The notes under the pieces were generated by a model, which had not been told where the DNA came from, made no database searches, and was given only the letters and a program-made list of their open reading frames with translations. A stretch of 24,517 nt of DNA, from NCBI GenBank assembly GCA_910585445.1, contig CAJUEK010000037.1, forward strand, positions 1-24,517, read 5' to 3'. The position numbers were made by a program, and so were the translations under genes. Shown piece after piece: positions 7,335 through 15,712 of this stretch (its first letter is position 1; every line of letters begins with the position of its first letter). This DNA is from an uncultured Bacteroidales bacterium. GTDB taxonomy: Bacteria > Bacteroidota > Bacteroidia > Bacteroidales > UBA932.

Positions 7335-7654
7335 ATGCCGGCGCAATATAGAAGTGCGATGAACGGCGTCTGCTGCCTTCTTATATATGGCTTGACGTTT
7401 CCTGTATTGATTTCTTCCCAGTCTTTTACACTGTCATAGGCGGAAATGAAATCTTTGGCCGTAAGGTATTCTCCTTTTTCTGCCCTTTTGGTGCCGGGAG
7501 TCCCACCTTTGAGGAAAATGCAGTTTCCCACGAACGTGGCAGTGAAGCTTAGTCCCGTGACGGTAGTCACGACATTGTCGGCCATTACATGGGCAATCAC
7601 GGTTTCCCATGCCTGCTTGCCGTCCAAGTGCCTGAAATCATTTTTGATTTTCAT
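7325..7654 (-). CDS. Small unknown protein
   Basis: A 109-residue, probably cytosolic protein with no signal or membrane segment. I do not recognise its family. Recognisable segments are a region GNCIFLKGGTPGTKRAEKG (about residues 42-60), an acidic YLTAKDFISAYDSVKDWEE stretch and a C-terminal YIRRQQTPFIALLYCAGIL. I start at ATG 7654 (MKIKNDF); the in-frame ATG at 7690 would begin upstream of the candidate promoter box at 7688-7695. It is divergent from arcA. The downstream gene pair has its own promoter, so this gene may be monocistronic. Confidence 0.65.
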   Translation of the reverse strand: MKIKNDFRHLDGKQAWETVIAHVMADNVVTTVTGLSFTATFVGNCIFLKGGTPGTKRAEKGEYLTAKDFISAYDSVKDWEEINTGNVKPYIRRQQTPFIALLYCAGILE

Positions 7655-7687
7655 TGATGTTGTAATTAGAGTCCATAATACGATTCT

Positions 7688-7695
7688 CAAATTTA
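7688..7695 (-). promoter_or_regulatory. Candidate -7 box for the 109-residue protein gene
   Basis: The minus strand reads TAAATTTG, a full TAnnTTTG match, about 34 bases before the start at 7654. No -33 TTTG is visible at the expected distance. Confidence 0.42.
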
Positions 7696-7756
7696 ACGAT
7701 TTATTCTGTTTAATGTGCTGTTTTTCTTGTTATTTTGTCCGGAAAGCAGGAAAGAG

Positions 7757-7787
7757 TTTCTAATTCGGGATTAATTTGTTATTTTTA
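7757..7787 (+). promoter_or_regulatory. Candidate arcA promoter
   Basis: TTTC (7757-7760), 19 bases, then TATTTTTA (7780-7787): one mismatch in each element of the TTTG-N19-TAnnTTTG consensus. Transcription would begin about 12 bases before the arcA ATG at 7806. This fits starting the protein there rather than at the ATG at 7776. Confidence 0.38.
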
Positions 7788-7805
7788 CGGAATAATGAGT
7801 TTTAT

Positions 7806-9089
7806 ATGGTCATTAATAACGACAACCCTCTTAGAATTGACATTCAGTCAGAAATCGGTAAGTTAGGTGCCGTGCTTCTGCACAGGCCGGGCTTTGAAGT
7901 GGAGAACATGACTCCTCGCAATGTCCAGAGAGCTTTGTATAGCGATATCCTAAATCTTTCCATAGCCCAGCATGAATATGCCCAGCTTTCAGGAGTGCTT
8001 TCGAAAGTGGCAAAGGTGTATGAGGTCAGGGATTTGCTTGTGAAGGTGCTCGACAGGGAGAAGGCCAGGGAGGACCTGATACGACGCATATGCGTGAGCG
8101 AGGATGTGACTTCATATATGGAGATGCTTCTGGACATGAAGTCGGACGAACTTGCAAGGGTGCTCATTGAGGGGCTCCCCGCCAGGATAGATACGCTTAC
8201 CTCATATCTGAAGAATGAGTATTATGCGCTTTATCCTCTCTATAATTTCTATTTTACCAGGGATGCTGCCGTTACCATAGGCAATGATGCCCTGATATGC
8301 CGCATGGCAAACAAGGTGAGGATGCGCGAGTCATTGATTATGAATGCCATTTACCGTCATAGCGGAGCGTTTGAATGCGGTGTTATTGACGCGAATGACT
8401 TTCAGGGGCAGGACTCTCCTGTCATAATGGAAGGAGGTGACATCATAATAGCCCGCGATGATATAATGATTATAGGAAACGGTGTCAGGACAACCCCTCA
8501 GGGCATCGATTTCATGGTAGAACGTTTACGCAGAAGCTGTCCTGAGGGGCGCCGCAATGTGATTGTGCAGCAGCTGCCTTCTCAGCCGGAGTCGTTTATA
8601 CATCTGGATATGGTGTTCACTCTGCTGGACAGGGACAAATGCATGGTGTTTGAGCCTTTGATAATGCAGGCGAACCAGTATCAGACCGTACATATGACGA
8701 TAGATGACGGAAAGGTGACTTCCATACGGCCAGTAGCCGGAATACTTGCGGCCCTGAAGACACTCGGGATGGACCTTGAGCCGGTTGTTTGCGGTGGCGA
8801 GGATGAATGGGACCAGGAGAGGGAACAGTGGCACAGCGGGGCGAACTTCTTTGCTTTCGCTCCGGGCAAGGTGCTTTCGTATGCCCGCAATGTGCATACT
8901 CTGGAGGCACTTTCAGAAAGCGGATTTGAGATTGTCCGTGCTGACGATTTCATCAGCGGGAAGTGTGACGGGACTGTGCTTTCGGACAAGCCTTGCGTGA
9001 TTGCGGTTGACGGTTCAGAGCTTCCGCGCGGAGGTGGCGGAGCAAGGTGCATGACGATGCCTCTCTCACGTGAGAAGGTTCAATGGTGA
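7806..9089 (+). CDS. arcA: Arginine deiminase
   Basis: Hydrolyses L-arginine to citrulline and ammonium in the cytosol. The 427-residue protein has the guanidino-modifying fold signature: FTRDAAV (150-156, with D153), MEGGD (208-212), HLD (266-268, general-base His and substrate-binding Asp) and a C-terminal GGGGARCMTMPL whose C415 is the nucleophile. Length matches bacterial ArcA. I start at ATG 7806 (MVINNDNPLRI), because the in-frame ATG at 7776 lies upstream of or within the promoter. No ornithine carbamoyltransferase, carbamate kinase or arginine/ornithine antiporter gene is next to it, so the usual ATP-forming arc operon is not seen here. Its role may be acid resistance or arginine salvage. 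ndk follows after 32 bases, perhaps on the same transcript. Confidence 0.93.
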   Translation: MVINNDNPLRIDIQSEIGKLGAVLLHRPGFEVENMTPRNVQRALYSDILNLSIAQHEYAQLSGVLSKVAKVYEVRDLLVKVLDREKAREDLIRRICVSEDVTSYMEMLLDMKSDELARVLIEGLPARIDTLTSYLKNEYYALYPLYNFYFTRDAAVTIGNDALICRMANKVRMRESLIMNAIYRHSGAFECGVIDANDFQGQDSPVIMEGGDIIIARDDIMIIGNGVRTTPQGIDFMVERLRRSCPEGRRNVIVQQLPSQPESFIHLDMVFTLLDRDKCMVFEPLIMQANQYQTVHMTIDDGKVTSIRPVAGILAALKTLGMDLEPVVCGGEDEWDQEREQWHSGANFFAFAPGKVLSYARNVHTLEALSESGFEIVRADDFISGKCDGTVLSDKPCVIAVDGSELPRGGGGARCMTMPLSREKVQW

Positions 9090-9121
9090 CAATACAGAAT
9101 ATATTACAATAATTCAGAAAA

Positions 9122-9583
9122 ATGGAAAGAACATTAGTTATTCTAAAGCCGGGATGCCTTCAGCGCGGACTTGCCGGTGAAGTCATTTCAAGATTTGAAA
9201 AAAGGGGACTGAAGCTCGTGGCCATGAAGATGGTCCGCCTGACGGATGAAGTGCTTGATGTGCACTATGCGCATCTTAAGGACAAGCCTTTCTTCCAGTG
9301 GCTCAAGGACGGAATGATGGCTGCTCCTGTAATCCTCTGCTGCTGGGAGGGACATTGCGCGGTTCAGGTAGTCCGTGACATGGCAGGTGCCACAAGGGCA
9401 AGCAAGGCTGTTCCGGGTACTATCCGAGGTGACTACAGCACGAGCGCGCAGGAGAATATTGTGCATACTTCAGATTCTCCTGAGAATGCTGCGATTGAGC
9501 TTGAGCGTTTCTTTGTCGAGTCGGACTATTGCTTCTATGATTCTCCGCTCGATCCTTTCAAATATGCTCCTGACGAGATTTAA
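9122..9583 (+). CDS. ndk: Nucleoside diphosphate kinase
   Basis: Moves the gamma-phosphate of ATP onto nucleoside diphosphates through a phosphohistidine. The 153-residue chain starts METLVILKP-like (MERTLVILKPGCLQRG, with K9), carries IRGDYS (101-106) and has the catalytic H115 in NIVHTSDS. All are hallmark NDK motifs, and the length is normal. The start ATG is the only plausible one and is preceded by AT-rich sequence. The gene lies 32 bases after arcA in the same direction and ends at the two-sided terminator at 9606-9643, converging on the V-ATPase operon. Confidence 0.97.
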   Translation: MERTLVILKPGCLQRGLAGEVISRFEKRGLKLVAMKMVRLTDEVLDVHYAHLKDKPFFQWLKDGMMAAPVILCCWEGHCAVQVVRDMAGATRASKAVPGTIRGDYSTSAQENIVHTSDSPENAAIELERFFVESDYCFYDSPLDPFKYAPDEI

Positions 9584-9605
9584 CTTTTTTAAGTGATGCA
9601 AATAA

Positions 9606-9643
9606 AAATGGCCTCAAAGTCCATGTGGACGATGAGGCCATTT
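9606..9643. terminator. Bidirectional terminator between ndk and ntpK
   Basis: The stem AAATGGCCTCA / TGAGGCCATTT (9606-9616 with 9633-9643) encloses a smaller hairpin GTCC-ATGT-GGAC (9619-9630). It is flanked by A-rich sequence on the left and T-rich on the right, so either strand ends in a T-rich tail. It lies between two convergent genes, 22 bases after the ndk stop and 18 bases from the ntpK stop. Confidence 0.8.
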
Positions 9644-9661
9644 CTGTATTTTGTGCATTCA

Positions 9662-10087
9662 TCAGATCATGAGGGATGCCACGAGTGCAAGGATTGCATA
9701 GAACTCAGGAAGAGCCGCATAGATCATTGTGTTGGTTGTAACGTCATGACCCTGTGATACTCCGATGATACCGTTTGCGCAAACCTGTCCCTGACGCAGT
9801 GCTGAGAAAAAGCATACTACTCCTACTGAGAGTCCGACTGCGAAGAGCATAGGTCCGTTAGCAGTGAAATCCTTGCCCATTACCCACATGAGGAATGCCA
9901 CGAATCCATAAAGACCCTGTGTGGCAGGCATGGCTGAGAGAATCATGTAGCTTGATGATTTCTCAGGGGCTTTTTTGAGAGCGCCTTCTGCAGCATTGGC
10001 TGCGATTGTTGTTCCGATGCAGGAACCTATTCCGGCAAGGCCAAGCATAAGGCCGAGGCCAAGGTAACCAAGAATTGTGTTAAGCAT
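9662..10087 (-). CDS. ntpK: V/A-type ATPase proteolipid subunit K
   Basis: Forms the rotating membrane ring that carries the coupling ion. The 141 residues make four hydrophobic helices, a doubled hairpin of about 16 kDa as in Enterococcus hirae NtpK. The ion site is readable: T56 and Q57 (MPATQGLYG), Q99 (LRQGQ) and E128 (LPEFYAIL). These align with T64, Q65, Q110 and E139 that hold Na+ in E. hirae; the backbone ligand L61 corresponds to M53. The first hairpin has no carboxylate, so there is one ion site per subunit. The residues suggest Na+ rather than H+, but this remains an inference. It is the last gene of the operon, 26 bases after subunit I, and ends at the shared terminator. Confidence 0.95.
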   Translation of the reverse strand: MLNTILGYLGLGLMLGLAGIGSCIGTTIAANAAEGALKKAPEKSSSYMILSAMPATQGLYGFVAFLMWVMGKDFTANGPMLFAVGLSVGVVCFFSALRQGQVCANGIIGVSQGHDVTTNTMIYAALPEFYAILALVASLMI

Positions 10088-10113
10088 AATTTTGTTGTTT
10101 TTTTAATTGTTAT

Positions 10114-11970
10114 TTATTTTGATATTTTAAGCGGGTTGTATTTCGCTCCTTTGCCCTCATATCCGCTGTTTTTGAAATACTCCACAAAAGTGAGTCGCAG
10201 AGGATGGACGAAGGCTCCAAGGCATGACATCAGCAAGTTAAGTGCATGTCCTGCCAAGAGTATCAGCGCAAACGGAAGCCACTGCCATGTCGGATTATCT
10301 CCGAGTACCATGAGACCGAGGTTGTTGAATGCTCCTCCGAGCATTCCACCGGCCAGTCCGAGGGCATAGAGACGTATGTATGAAAGCACGTCTCCCATGA
10401 TTCCGGTCGCCATGTTGTAGGTGTCCCAAAGGCCAGCTCCAATGTTTATAAGCGGGTTGCGCCCAGGGGTGTTGAATATGAAGATGCAAAGTGCCGATAC
10501 GGCTCCGATGGCTATGACTGCAATCTTCGTGACATTTTCAGGCAGCAGCCCGAGCATGGCAAAGGCACCGGTGATGATTCCTCCGAGAATCAGAAGGAGC
10601 CAGCCCCACGTGCTGATATTCGCCTTGAGTCCGAAACGCTTGGTATAAAGGACTGCCTTTATAGTCATGGCCAGGCATATATGGAAGATACCGATGCCTA
10701 TGGCCAGCACCATCTGGAGAGCATAGCTTGACCCTCCGATGGTCACGTCTCCGCTAAGCATAAGGTCTTTCAGATGCTGAGGCATCCAGCTTGCCGCTGT
10801 GAGGTCCATTCCGAATGCAGTGCCGAGGAAGAAACCTACTATTGTCGTTGCGACACCGAGAATGCTTATCAGCTTTCCGAGTCCGTCGAACATCGCGAAG
10901 TTTACGATTTTTCTGTCCTGCAGGATGCCGTATATGATGAGAATCAGGCCGTAGCCGGCGTCACCCATACACATGGCAAAGAACAGCAGGAAGAATATTG
11001 CCAGGACCGGTGTCGGGTCCCATTCGCCGTAAACCGGCATGCCATACATTCCCGTAAGGCCCTCGAACAGTCGGTTGAAGCGGTTGTTTTTCAGCTTGAT
11101 AGGGGGATTGTCTTCTTCCCTGGCCTCTTCCTTGACATAAAATACTCCCATTTTGCCGAATGCTTCGTCAAGACGGGACTGCTCGTCAACAGGAGCAAAG
11201 CCCTCGAAACAGAGAAGATGTCCTTCTGCGGCCTGCTGGACCTGTGACGATGCAAGCATTCTGTCAAGTTCCGCTTTTTTGCGCACGAGACCTTCCTTCA
11301 TGTATTCCAGATAACGCTCCTTAAGGCAGAGCAGCTTGGCTTTTGCCTGTATTTCTTCTTCAAGGAGTTTTTCAATGTCAGCCTTTATCCCGGCATAGGA
11401 CTCTTCTGGGAATGAAGTCTCCGGAATAGGGAACGAGTATTCTTCGCCCCTTAATGCAGGGACGGCAAACCATATGGTGGATTTGTCTGAGTTGACAATA
11501 TGTATCGGCCATATGTTTTCCCAGTCCTTGTCATAGCCCTTTGCAGAGACGCTGTAGAAGTGCAGGTCAACGCCTTTGGCTTTCAGGTCGGAAATGGATT
11601 CCGGACTGAACACGCCCCAAGGCTCAATGGTCCTGAGAACTTTCTCTTTCGCATCCTTCTCCGCCTTGAGTTCTTCAAGACGTGCAAGGGCGCTGAAGGT
11701 GTTCTCGGTCTTGCAGCCGTTTATGGTGCATGCAGCAGAAGCCTCCTGTATTTTGCTGTACATCGGCTCTTTGCTGTAGTCAACGGATTCAAGAAGAGAA
11801 ATCGCATGATTCACTTTGAGGATTTTCTCAAACTTCACGGCGGACTCTTCACTCACAGGCTTGGTGGAGCGGCTTATGTCCACCACTCCAAGCTCTTGAA
11901 GCTGCTTCAAGAATTCCTCACTCTCCCCGCTGAGGAGAATGAAGGAGTATTTCATCATTTTGTCAACCAT
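10114..11970 (-). CDS. ntpI: V/A-type ATPase subunit I (stator a subunit)
   Basis: The fixed membrane subunit that offers the ion half-channels next to the K ring. Of 618 residues, about the first 310 form the cytosolic coiled arm. The rest holds roughly seven or eight hydrophobic segments, including FFLLFFAMCMGDAGYG and the SYIRLYALGLAGGMLGG helix with the essential arginine. I start at ATG 11970: it overlaps the stop of subunit D as ATGGTTGA. A GAGGAGGAG sequence (11986-11978), encoded by the Glu run ending subunit D, sits seven bases upstream like a Shine-Dalgarno site, which is uncommon in this phylum. An upstream ATG at 11997 would lie inside the D gene; ATG 11958 is a second possibility. 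Confidence 0.93.
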   Translation of the reverse strand: MVDKMMKYSFILLSGESEEFLKQLQELGVVDISRSTKPVSEESAVKFEKILKVNHAISLLESVDYSKEPMYSKIQEASAACTINGCKTENTFSALARLEELKAEKDAKEKVLRTIEPWGVFSPESISDLKAKGVDLHFYSVSAKGYDKDWENIWPIHIVNSDKSTIWFAVPALRGEEYSFPIPETSFPEESYAGIKADIEKLLEEEIQAKAKLLCLKERYLEYMKEGLVRKKAELDRMLASSQVQQAAEGHLLCFEGFAPVDEQSRLDEAFGKMGVFYVKEEAREEDNPPIKLKNNRFNRLFEGLTGMYGMPVYGEWDPTPVLAIFFLLFFAMCMGDAGYGLILIIYGILQDRKIVNFAMFDGLGKLISILGVATTIVGFFLGTAFGMDLTAASWMPQHLKDLMLSGDVTIGGSSYALQMVLAIGIGIFHICLAMTIKAVLYTKRFGLKANISTWGWLLLILGGIITGAFAMLGLLPENVTKIAVIAIGAVSALCIFIFNTPGRNPLINIGAGLWDTYNMATGIMGDVLSYIRLYALGLAGGMLGGAFNNLGLMVLGDNPTWQWLPFALILLAGHALNLLMSCLGAFVHPLRLTFVEYFKNSGYEGKGAKYNPLKISK

Positions 11971-12580
11971 TCTTCTGCTCCTCCTCTTCTTCTTCAATAG
12001 CGTGCCTGTTCTTCACAATCTTGGAAGCTGCCTTGGAGAGATTCTCCTCGTCTTCCATATAACGCTTGATCTTTCTTATAGCCTCCTGATATCCCGGAAT
12101 CTGCACCTTCTCATAAAGGTTCACTTTCTGAGTCGTCTTTTTCCTTTGGAAATCAAGAATCCTGCTTTTCTCCAGATAGACCTCCGATTCGATTCCGAGC
12201 CTTGACAGCTCTTTGAGGATTGCAACACCGTCTGCATACCATGCCGGCTTGGAGAAGGCGTTGAAGTCCCTTATCTCGTAATGGATGTCTTTCAGCTCAG
12301 GAGTCCTTACTCCGGCCACCTTGACTGTGACCAGGTCTATGTCCGTGACAGATATCAGTCCGGCGTCGAACTCATTCCAGAGAGCTGCAAGATAATCGTA
12401 TCTTTTCAGGGCGGCATCAAGATCCTCAATAAGCCTTGCCGAGCGCTCCTTGGCCTTGCGCACCTCAAGACGCAGCGCCGACTCCTTGTTCTTCAGGGTA
12501 GGGAGGGCGTTCTGACGCATCTTGAGCTGCTTGCCGAGATTGTTCAGAGAGGTCTTATTGTATTGGAATTTTATTGCCAT
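11963..12580 (-). CDS. ntpD: V/A-type ATPase subunit D (central rotor shaft)
   Basis: The coiled-coil shaft that links the A3B3 head to the membrane rotor. The 205 residues begin KFQYNKTSLNNLGKQL and are strongly helical, with the long N- and C-terminal helices of the family (KESALRLEVRKAKERSARL and a C-terminal RKIKRYMEDEENLSKAASKIVKNRH). The chain ends in a run of glutamates (EEEEEEQKNG) whose codons also form a purine-rich ribosome-binding-like sequence for the next gene. It starts 34 bases after subunit B, and its stop overlaps the start of subunit I by eight bases. Confidence 0.94.
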   Translation of the reverse strand: MAIKFQYNKTSLNNLGKQLKMRQNALPTLKNKESALRLEVRKAKERSARLIEDLDAALKRYDYLAALWNEFDAGLISVTDIDLVTVKVAGVRTPELKDIHYEIRDFNAFSKPAWYADGVAILKELSRLGIESEVYLEKSRILDFQRKKTTQKVNLYEKVQIPGYQEAIRKIKRYMEDEENLSKAASKIVKNRHAIEEEEEEQKNG

Positions 12581-12614
12581 ATTCTTTATTTACAAAATAA
12601 CCTTGAAGGTCATG

Positions 12615-13937
12615 TTATTTTCCGACCCAATACTGGTCAGTGAATTCCTGCTTGATTCCGGTCTCCGCCTTGGTGAAATATGTTCCGAAAATCTCCCATG
12701 CGGTGTCGAGCATCTGGTCAAGCGTAAGATTGACGTCTATCGCCAATATACGTGTCGCATATGCCTTTGCATATTCCAGGCACCTGAGGTCATAGTCGCT
12801 CAGGTCGAAACCGTTCTCCAGCTTTGTCTTGGCATTCTGGGCATCGGAATAAAGACGCACGGATGCATTCATGACCTGGCTGTGGTCTTTGCGGGTCTGC
12901 TTTCCCTGCACGAGCTGCTTAAGACGCGAGAGTGAACGGAACGGGTCGATGATGACCTTTCCTGAATCTGCGTCAGCACGCAGGTAAAGCTGTCCTTCCG
13001 TGATATATCCGGTGTTGTCTGGAACGGCGTGCGTGATGTCACCGTCATTGAGCGTAGTGACTGCAATAATGGTAATCGAGCCTCCGTCAGGAAGCTGAAC
13101 AGCCTTCTCGTATATCTTTGCTAGGTCTGAATAAAGTGAACCTGGCATAGAGTCCTTTGACGGAATCTGGTCCATACGGTTTGACACGATTGAAAGGGCG
13201 TCAGCATACAGGGTCATGTCCGTGAGGAGCACAAGAACTTTCTCGTTTTTCTCTACAGCAAAATATTCCGCTGCCGAAAGCGCCATGTCCGGAATTAGCA
13301 GACGCTCCACAGGAGGCTGTTCGGTGGTGTTCACGAAACAGATGATTTTCTCCAGTGCGCCGGCTGCCTCGAATTCATGCTTGAAGTAGAGGTAGTCGTC
13401 GTTGGTGAGTCCCATTCCTCCGAGAATGATTTTGTCCACGTCCGCGCGCAGTGCCACCTGTGCCATTACATTGTTGTACGGCTGGTCAGGGTCTGCAAAG
13501 AACGGAATCTTCTGTCCGGAAACGAGAGTATTGTTCAAGTCGATGCCGGCGATTCCTGTCGGGATTATCTGTGAAGGCTGCTTCCTTTTGTAAGGGTTCA
13601 CTGAAGGACCGCCGATCTGCACTTCGCGTCCCTGCGGCTCCGGACCTCCGTCGAGAGGCTTTCCGTATGCGTCAAAGAAGCGTCCTGCAAGCTCGTCGCT
13701 GACTTTCAGGGTCGGAGGTGCGCCGAGGAATGTTACCTGTGCGTTTGTTGGGATGCCTTCCGTGCCTGAAAAGACCTGCAATGTGACAAGGTCTCCCTTG
13801 GTTTTCACGACCTGTGCGAGCTTTCCGTCAACGACAGCAAGCTCGTCATTGGATATTCCTTTGGCTTTGAGGGTCACGGTCGCTTTTGTGATGGCCTCCA
13901 GCTGTGTGTATATTTTCTGAAATGCCTTAGTTGCCAT
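12615..13937 (-). CDS. ntpB: V/A-type ATPase subunit B (non-catalytic)
   Basis: Alternates with subunit A in the head and completes the nucleotide sites. The 440 residues begin with the beta-barrel domain and lack a Walker A motif, having FADPDQPYN (about residues 146-154) in its place, as expected for non-catalytic B. The arginine finger segment PFRSLSRLKQL lies near residue 335. Subunit A-type catalytic residues are absent. The start ATG lies inside the last codons of subunit A (ATGGCAACTAA, an 11-base overlap), which points to coupled translation and equal amounts of the two proteins. A 34-base gap separates it from subunit D. Confidence 0.96.
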   Translation of the reverse strand: MATKAFQKIYTQLEAITKATVTLKAKGISNDELAVVDGKLAQVVKTKGDLVTLQVFSGTEGIPTNAQVTFLGAPPTLKVSDELAGRFFDAYGKPLDGGPEPQGREVQIGGPSVNPYKRKQPSQIIPTGIAGIDLNNTLVSGQKIPFFADPDQPYNNVMAQVALRADVDKIILGGMGLTNDDYLYFKHEFEAAGALEKIICFVNTTEQPPVERLLIPDMALSAAEYFAVEKNEKVLVLLTDMTLYADALSIVSNRMDQIPSKDSMPGSLYSDLAKIYEKAVQLPDGGSITIIAVTTLNDGDITHAVPDNTGYITEGQLYLRADADSGKVIIDPFRSLSRLKQLVQGKQTRKDHSQVMNASVRLYSDAQNAKTKLENGFDLSDYDLRCLEYAKAYATRILAIDVNLTLDQMLDTAWEIFGTYFTKAETGIKQEFTDQYWVGK

Positions 13938-15678
13938 TGCTGATGAAATTAATGAGTTGCTCCTGGTAGTTGTTGAATTTCTCGCTCTGGAATTCTGAGT
14001 AGTTCATCTGGCGGAGAATGTTGATTGTCTCTTTGAAGAAAGAACGGCATTTCTCATAGTCAGCGAAACTGAACTCCCTGTCACAGATGCCAAGCACGAG
14101 CTCGAGCATATATTTCTGTCTGCTGATAGGGCAGAGCGCGTCAATTGCGTCGAAGGCGTCCTGCTGCAGGATTACGAAGTCAAGCAACTCTGACTTCCAG
14201 AACATTTCGTGGTAGCTCATAGGAACTCCGTCATCTCCGAGGATGTTTATCTGGTCGTTGGCGTCCTTTCCTTTCCTGATTATGTTCTTGGCCTTTTCCA
14301 CCATTCCGACCCAGCCCGGAGTTACTTTCTCTGAAAGGTATTCCTGGATTTCAGGATATTCGAGATATTTGGAATATGAGTCGATAGGGTTGACCGCAGG
14401 ATATCTCTTCTTGTCCGCACGGTTCTGCTCAAGAGCATAGAAGCAGCGTGCGGCTTTCTTCGTGGATTCCGTTACAGGTTCCTTGAGGTTACCTCCGGCA
14501 GGGGATACCGTACCTATGAAAGTTACGGAACCTGTCTGACCGTTGTTGAGCACGACCATTCCGGCACGTGCGTAGAAATTCGAGATGATTGCAGAAAGGT
14601 CAACAGGGAATGCGTCCGCTCCAGGAAGCTCCTCCATACGGTTGGACATCTCTCGCAGAGCCTGTGCCCAACGTGAAGTGGAGTCCGCGAGCAGGAGAAC
14701 CTTGAGTCCCATTGCACGGTAGTATTCACAAATCGTCATCGCCGTATAGACAGATGCCTCACGCGCTGCCACAGGCATGTTTGATGTGTTGCAGATGATG
14801 GTGGTACGCTCCATGAGGTGACGTCCAGTGTGCGGGTCAATCAGTTCCGGGAACTCCGTGAAAATTTCCACGACCTCATTGGCGCGCTCTCCGCAGGCTG
14901 CCATCACAATGACTTCAGCATCTCCCTGCTTTGCGATGGCGTGCTGGAGCACTGTCTTGCCGCAGCCGAACGGTCCAGGGATGAAGCCTGTACCTCCTTC
15001 CGCTATAGGGTTGAGGGTGTCAATGACGCGCACTCCTGTCTCCATTATCCTTGAAGGTCTCGGTTTTTCCTTGTAGCCCTTGATTGCGACTTTCACCGGC
15101 CATTTCTGGTACATGCAGACGTTGACATCCTCTCCGGATGCATCAGTGAGGACAGCTATGGTGGTGTCAATGTTGTACTGTCCGGCTTCTGCTACGGACT
15201 TGACCGTATATTCCCCCTTGAAACTGAAAGGGACCATAATCTTGTGAGGAAGCCATCCCTCTTTCACTTCTCCGAGCCAGTCTGCTGCCACAACCTTGTC
15301 TCCCGGCTTGGCTATAGGCGTGAAGTCCCACAATTTCTCATGATTGAGCGGGTCCGTGTATTCTCCTCTCTTGAGGAATACTCCTGTCATTGTCGTCAGG
15401 TCATTCTGCAGTCCGTCATAGCTGCTTGAAAGAAGACCAGGGCCGAGTGTCGCCTCGAGCATCCTGTCCTCGAACTCGACATCATTGCCGTTCTTCAGTC
15501 CGCGGGTGCTCTCAAACACCTGTACAGCTGCGTTCTTGCCGTTCACCTTGATGACCTCAGCCATGAGCTTGGTGTCATCCACAGTAATGTAGCATAGCTC
15601 ATTCTGTGCCACAGGTCCGTTGACTTCAACTGTCACAAGGTTTGAGACGATGCCCGTTACCTTTCCTGTAGTTTTCAT
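13927..15678 (-). CDS. ntpA: V/A-type ATPase catalytic subunit A
   Basis: Hydrolyses or makes ATP in the A3B3 head. The 583 residues show the N-terminal barrel and the insert (about 110-200) that distinguishes A/V-type A subunits from F-type beta. Walker A is GPFGCGKT (235-242), and the catalytic glutamate region is GERANE (263-268). The Walker B segment is LLLADSTSRWAQ (about 335-346). The length is typical. The start ATG 15678 (MKTTGKVTGI) follows the DUF2764 gene by 34 bases, and the 3' end overlaps subunit B by 11 bases. Confidence 0.97.
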   Translation of the reverse strand: MKTTGKVTGIVSNLVTVEVNGPVAQNELCYITVDDTKLMAEVIKVNGKNAAVQVFESTRGLKNGNDVEFEDRMLEATLGPGLLSSSYDGLQNDLTTMTGVFLKRGEYTDPLNHEKLWDFTPIAKPGDKVVAADWLGEVKEGWLPHKIMVPFSFKGEYTVKSVAEAGQYNIDTTIAVLTDASGEDVNVCMYQKWPVKVAIKGYKEKPRPSRIMETGVRVIDTLNPIAEGGTGFIPGPFGCGKTVLQHAIAKQGDAEVIVMAACGERANEVVEIFTEFPELIDPHTGRHLMERTTIICNTSNMPVAAREASVYTAMTICEYYRAMGLKVLLLADSTSRWAQALREMSNRMEELPGADAFPVDLSAIISNFYARAGMVVLNNGQTGSVTFIGTVSPAGGNLKEPVTESTKKAARCFYALEQNRADKKRYPAVNPIDSYSKYLEYPEIQEYLSEKVTPGWVGMVEKAKNIIRKGKDANDQINILGDDGVPMSYHEMFWKSELLDFVILQQDAFDAIDALCPISRQKYMLELVLGICDREFSFADYEKCRSFFKETINILRQMNYSEFQSEKFNNYQEQLINFISNGN

Positions 15679-15712
15679 ATCTTAAAATTTTTATATTTCT
15701 GTTTATTAAGGA

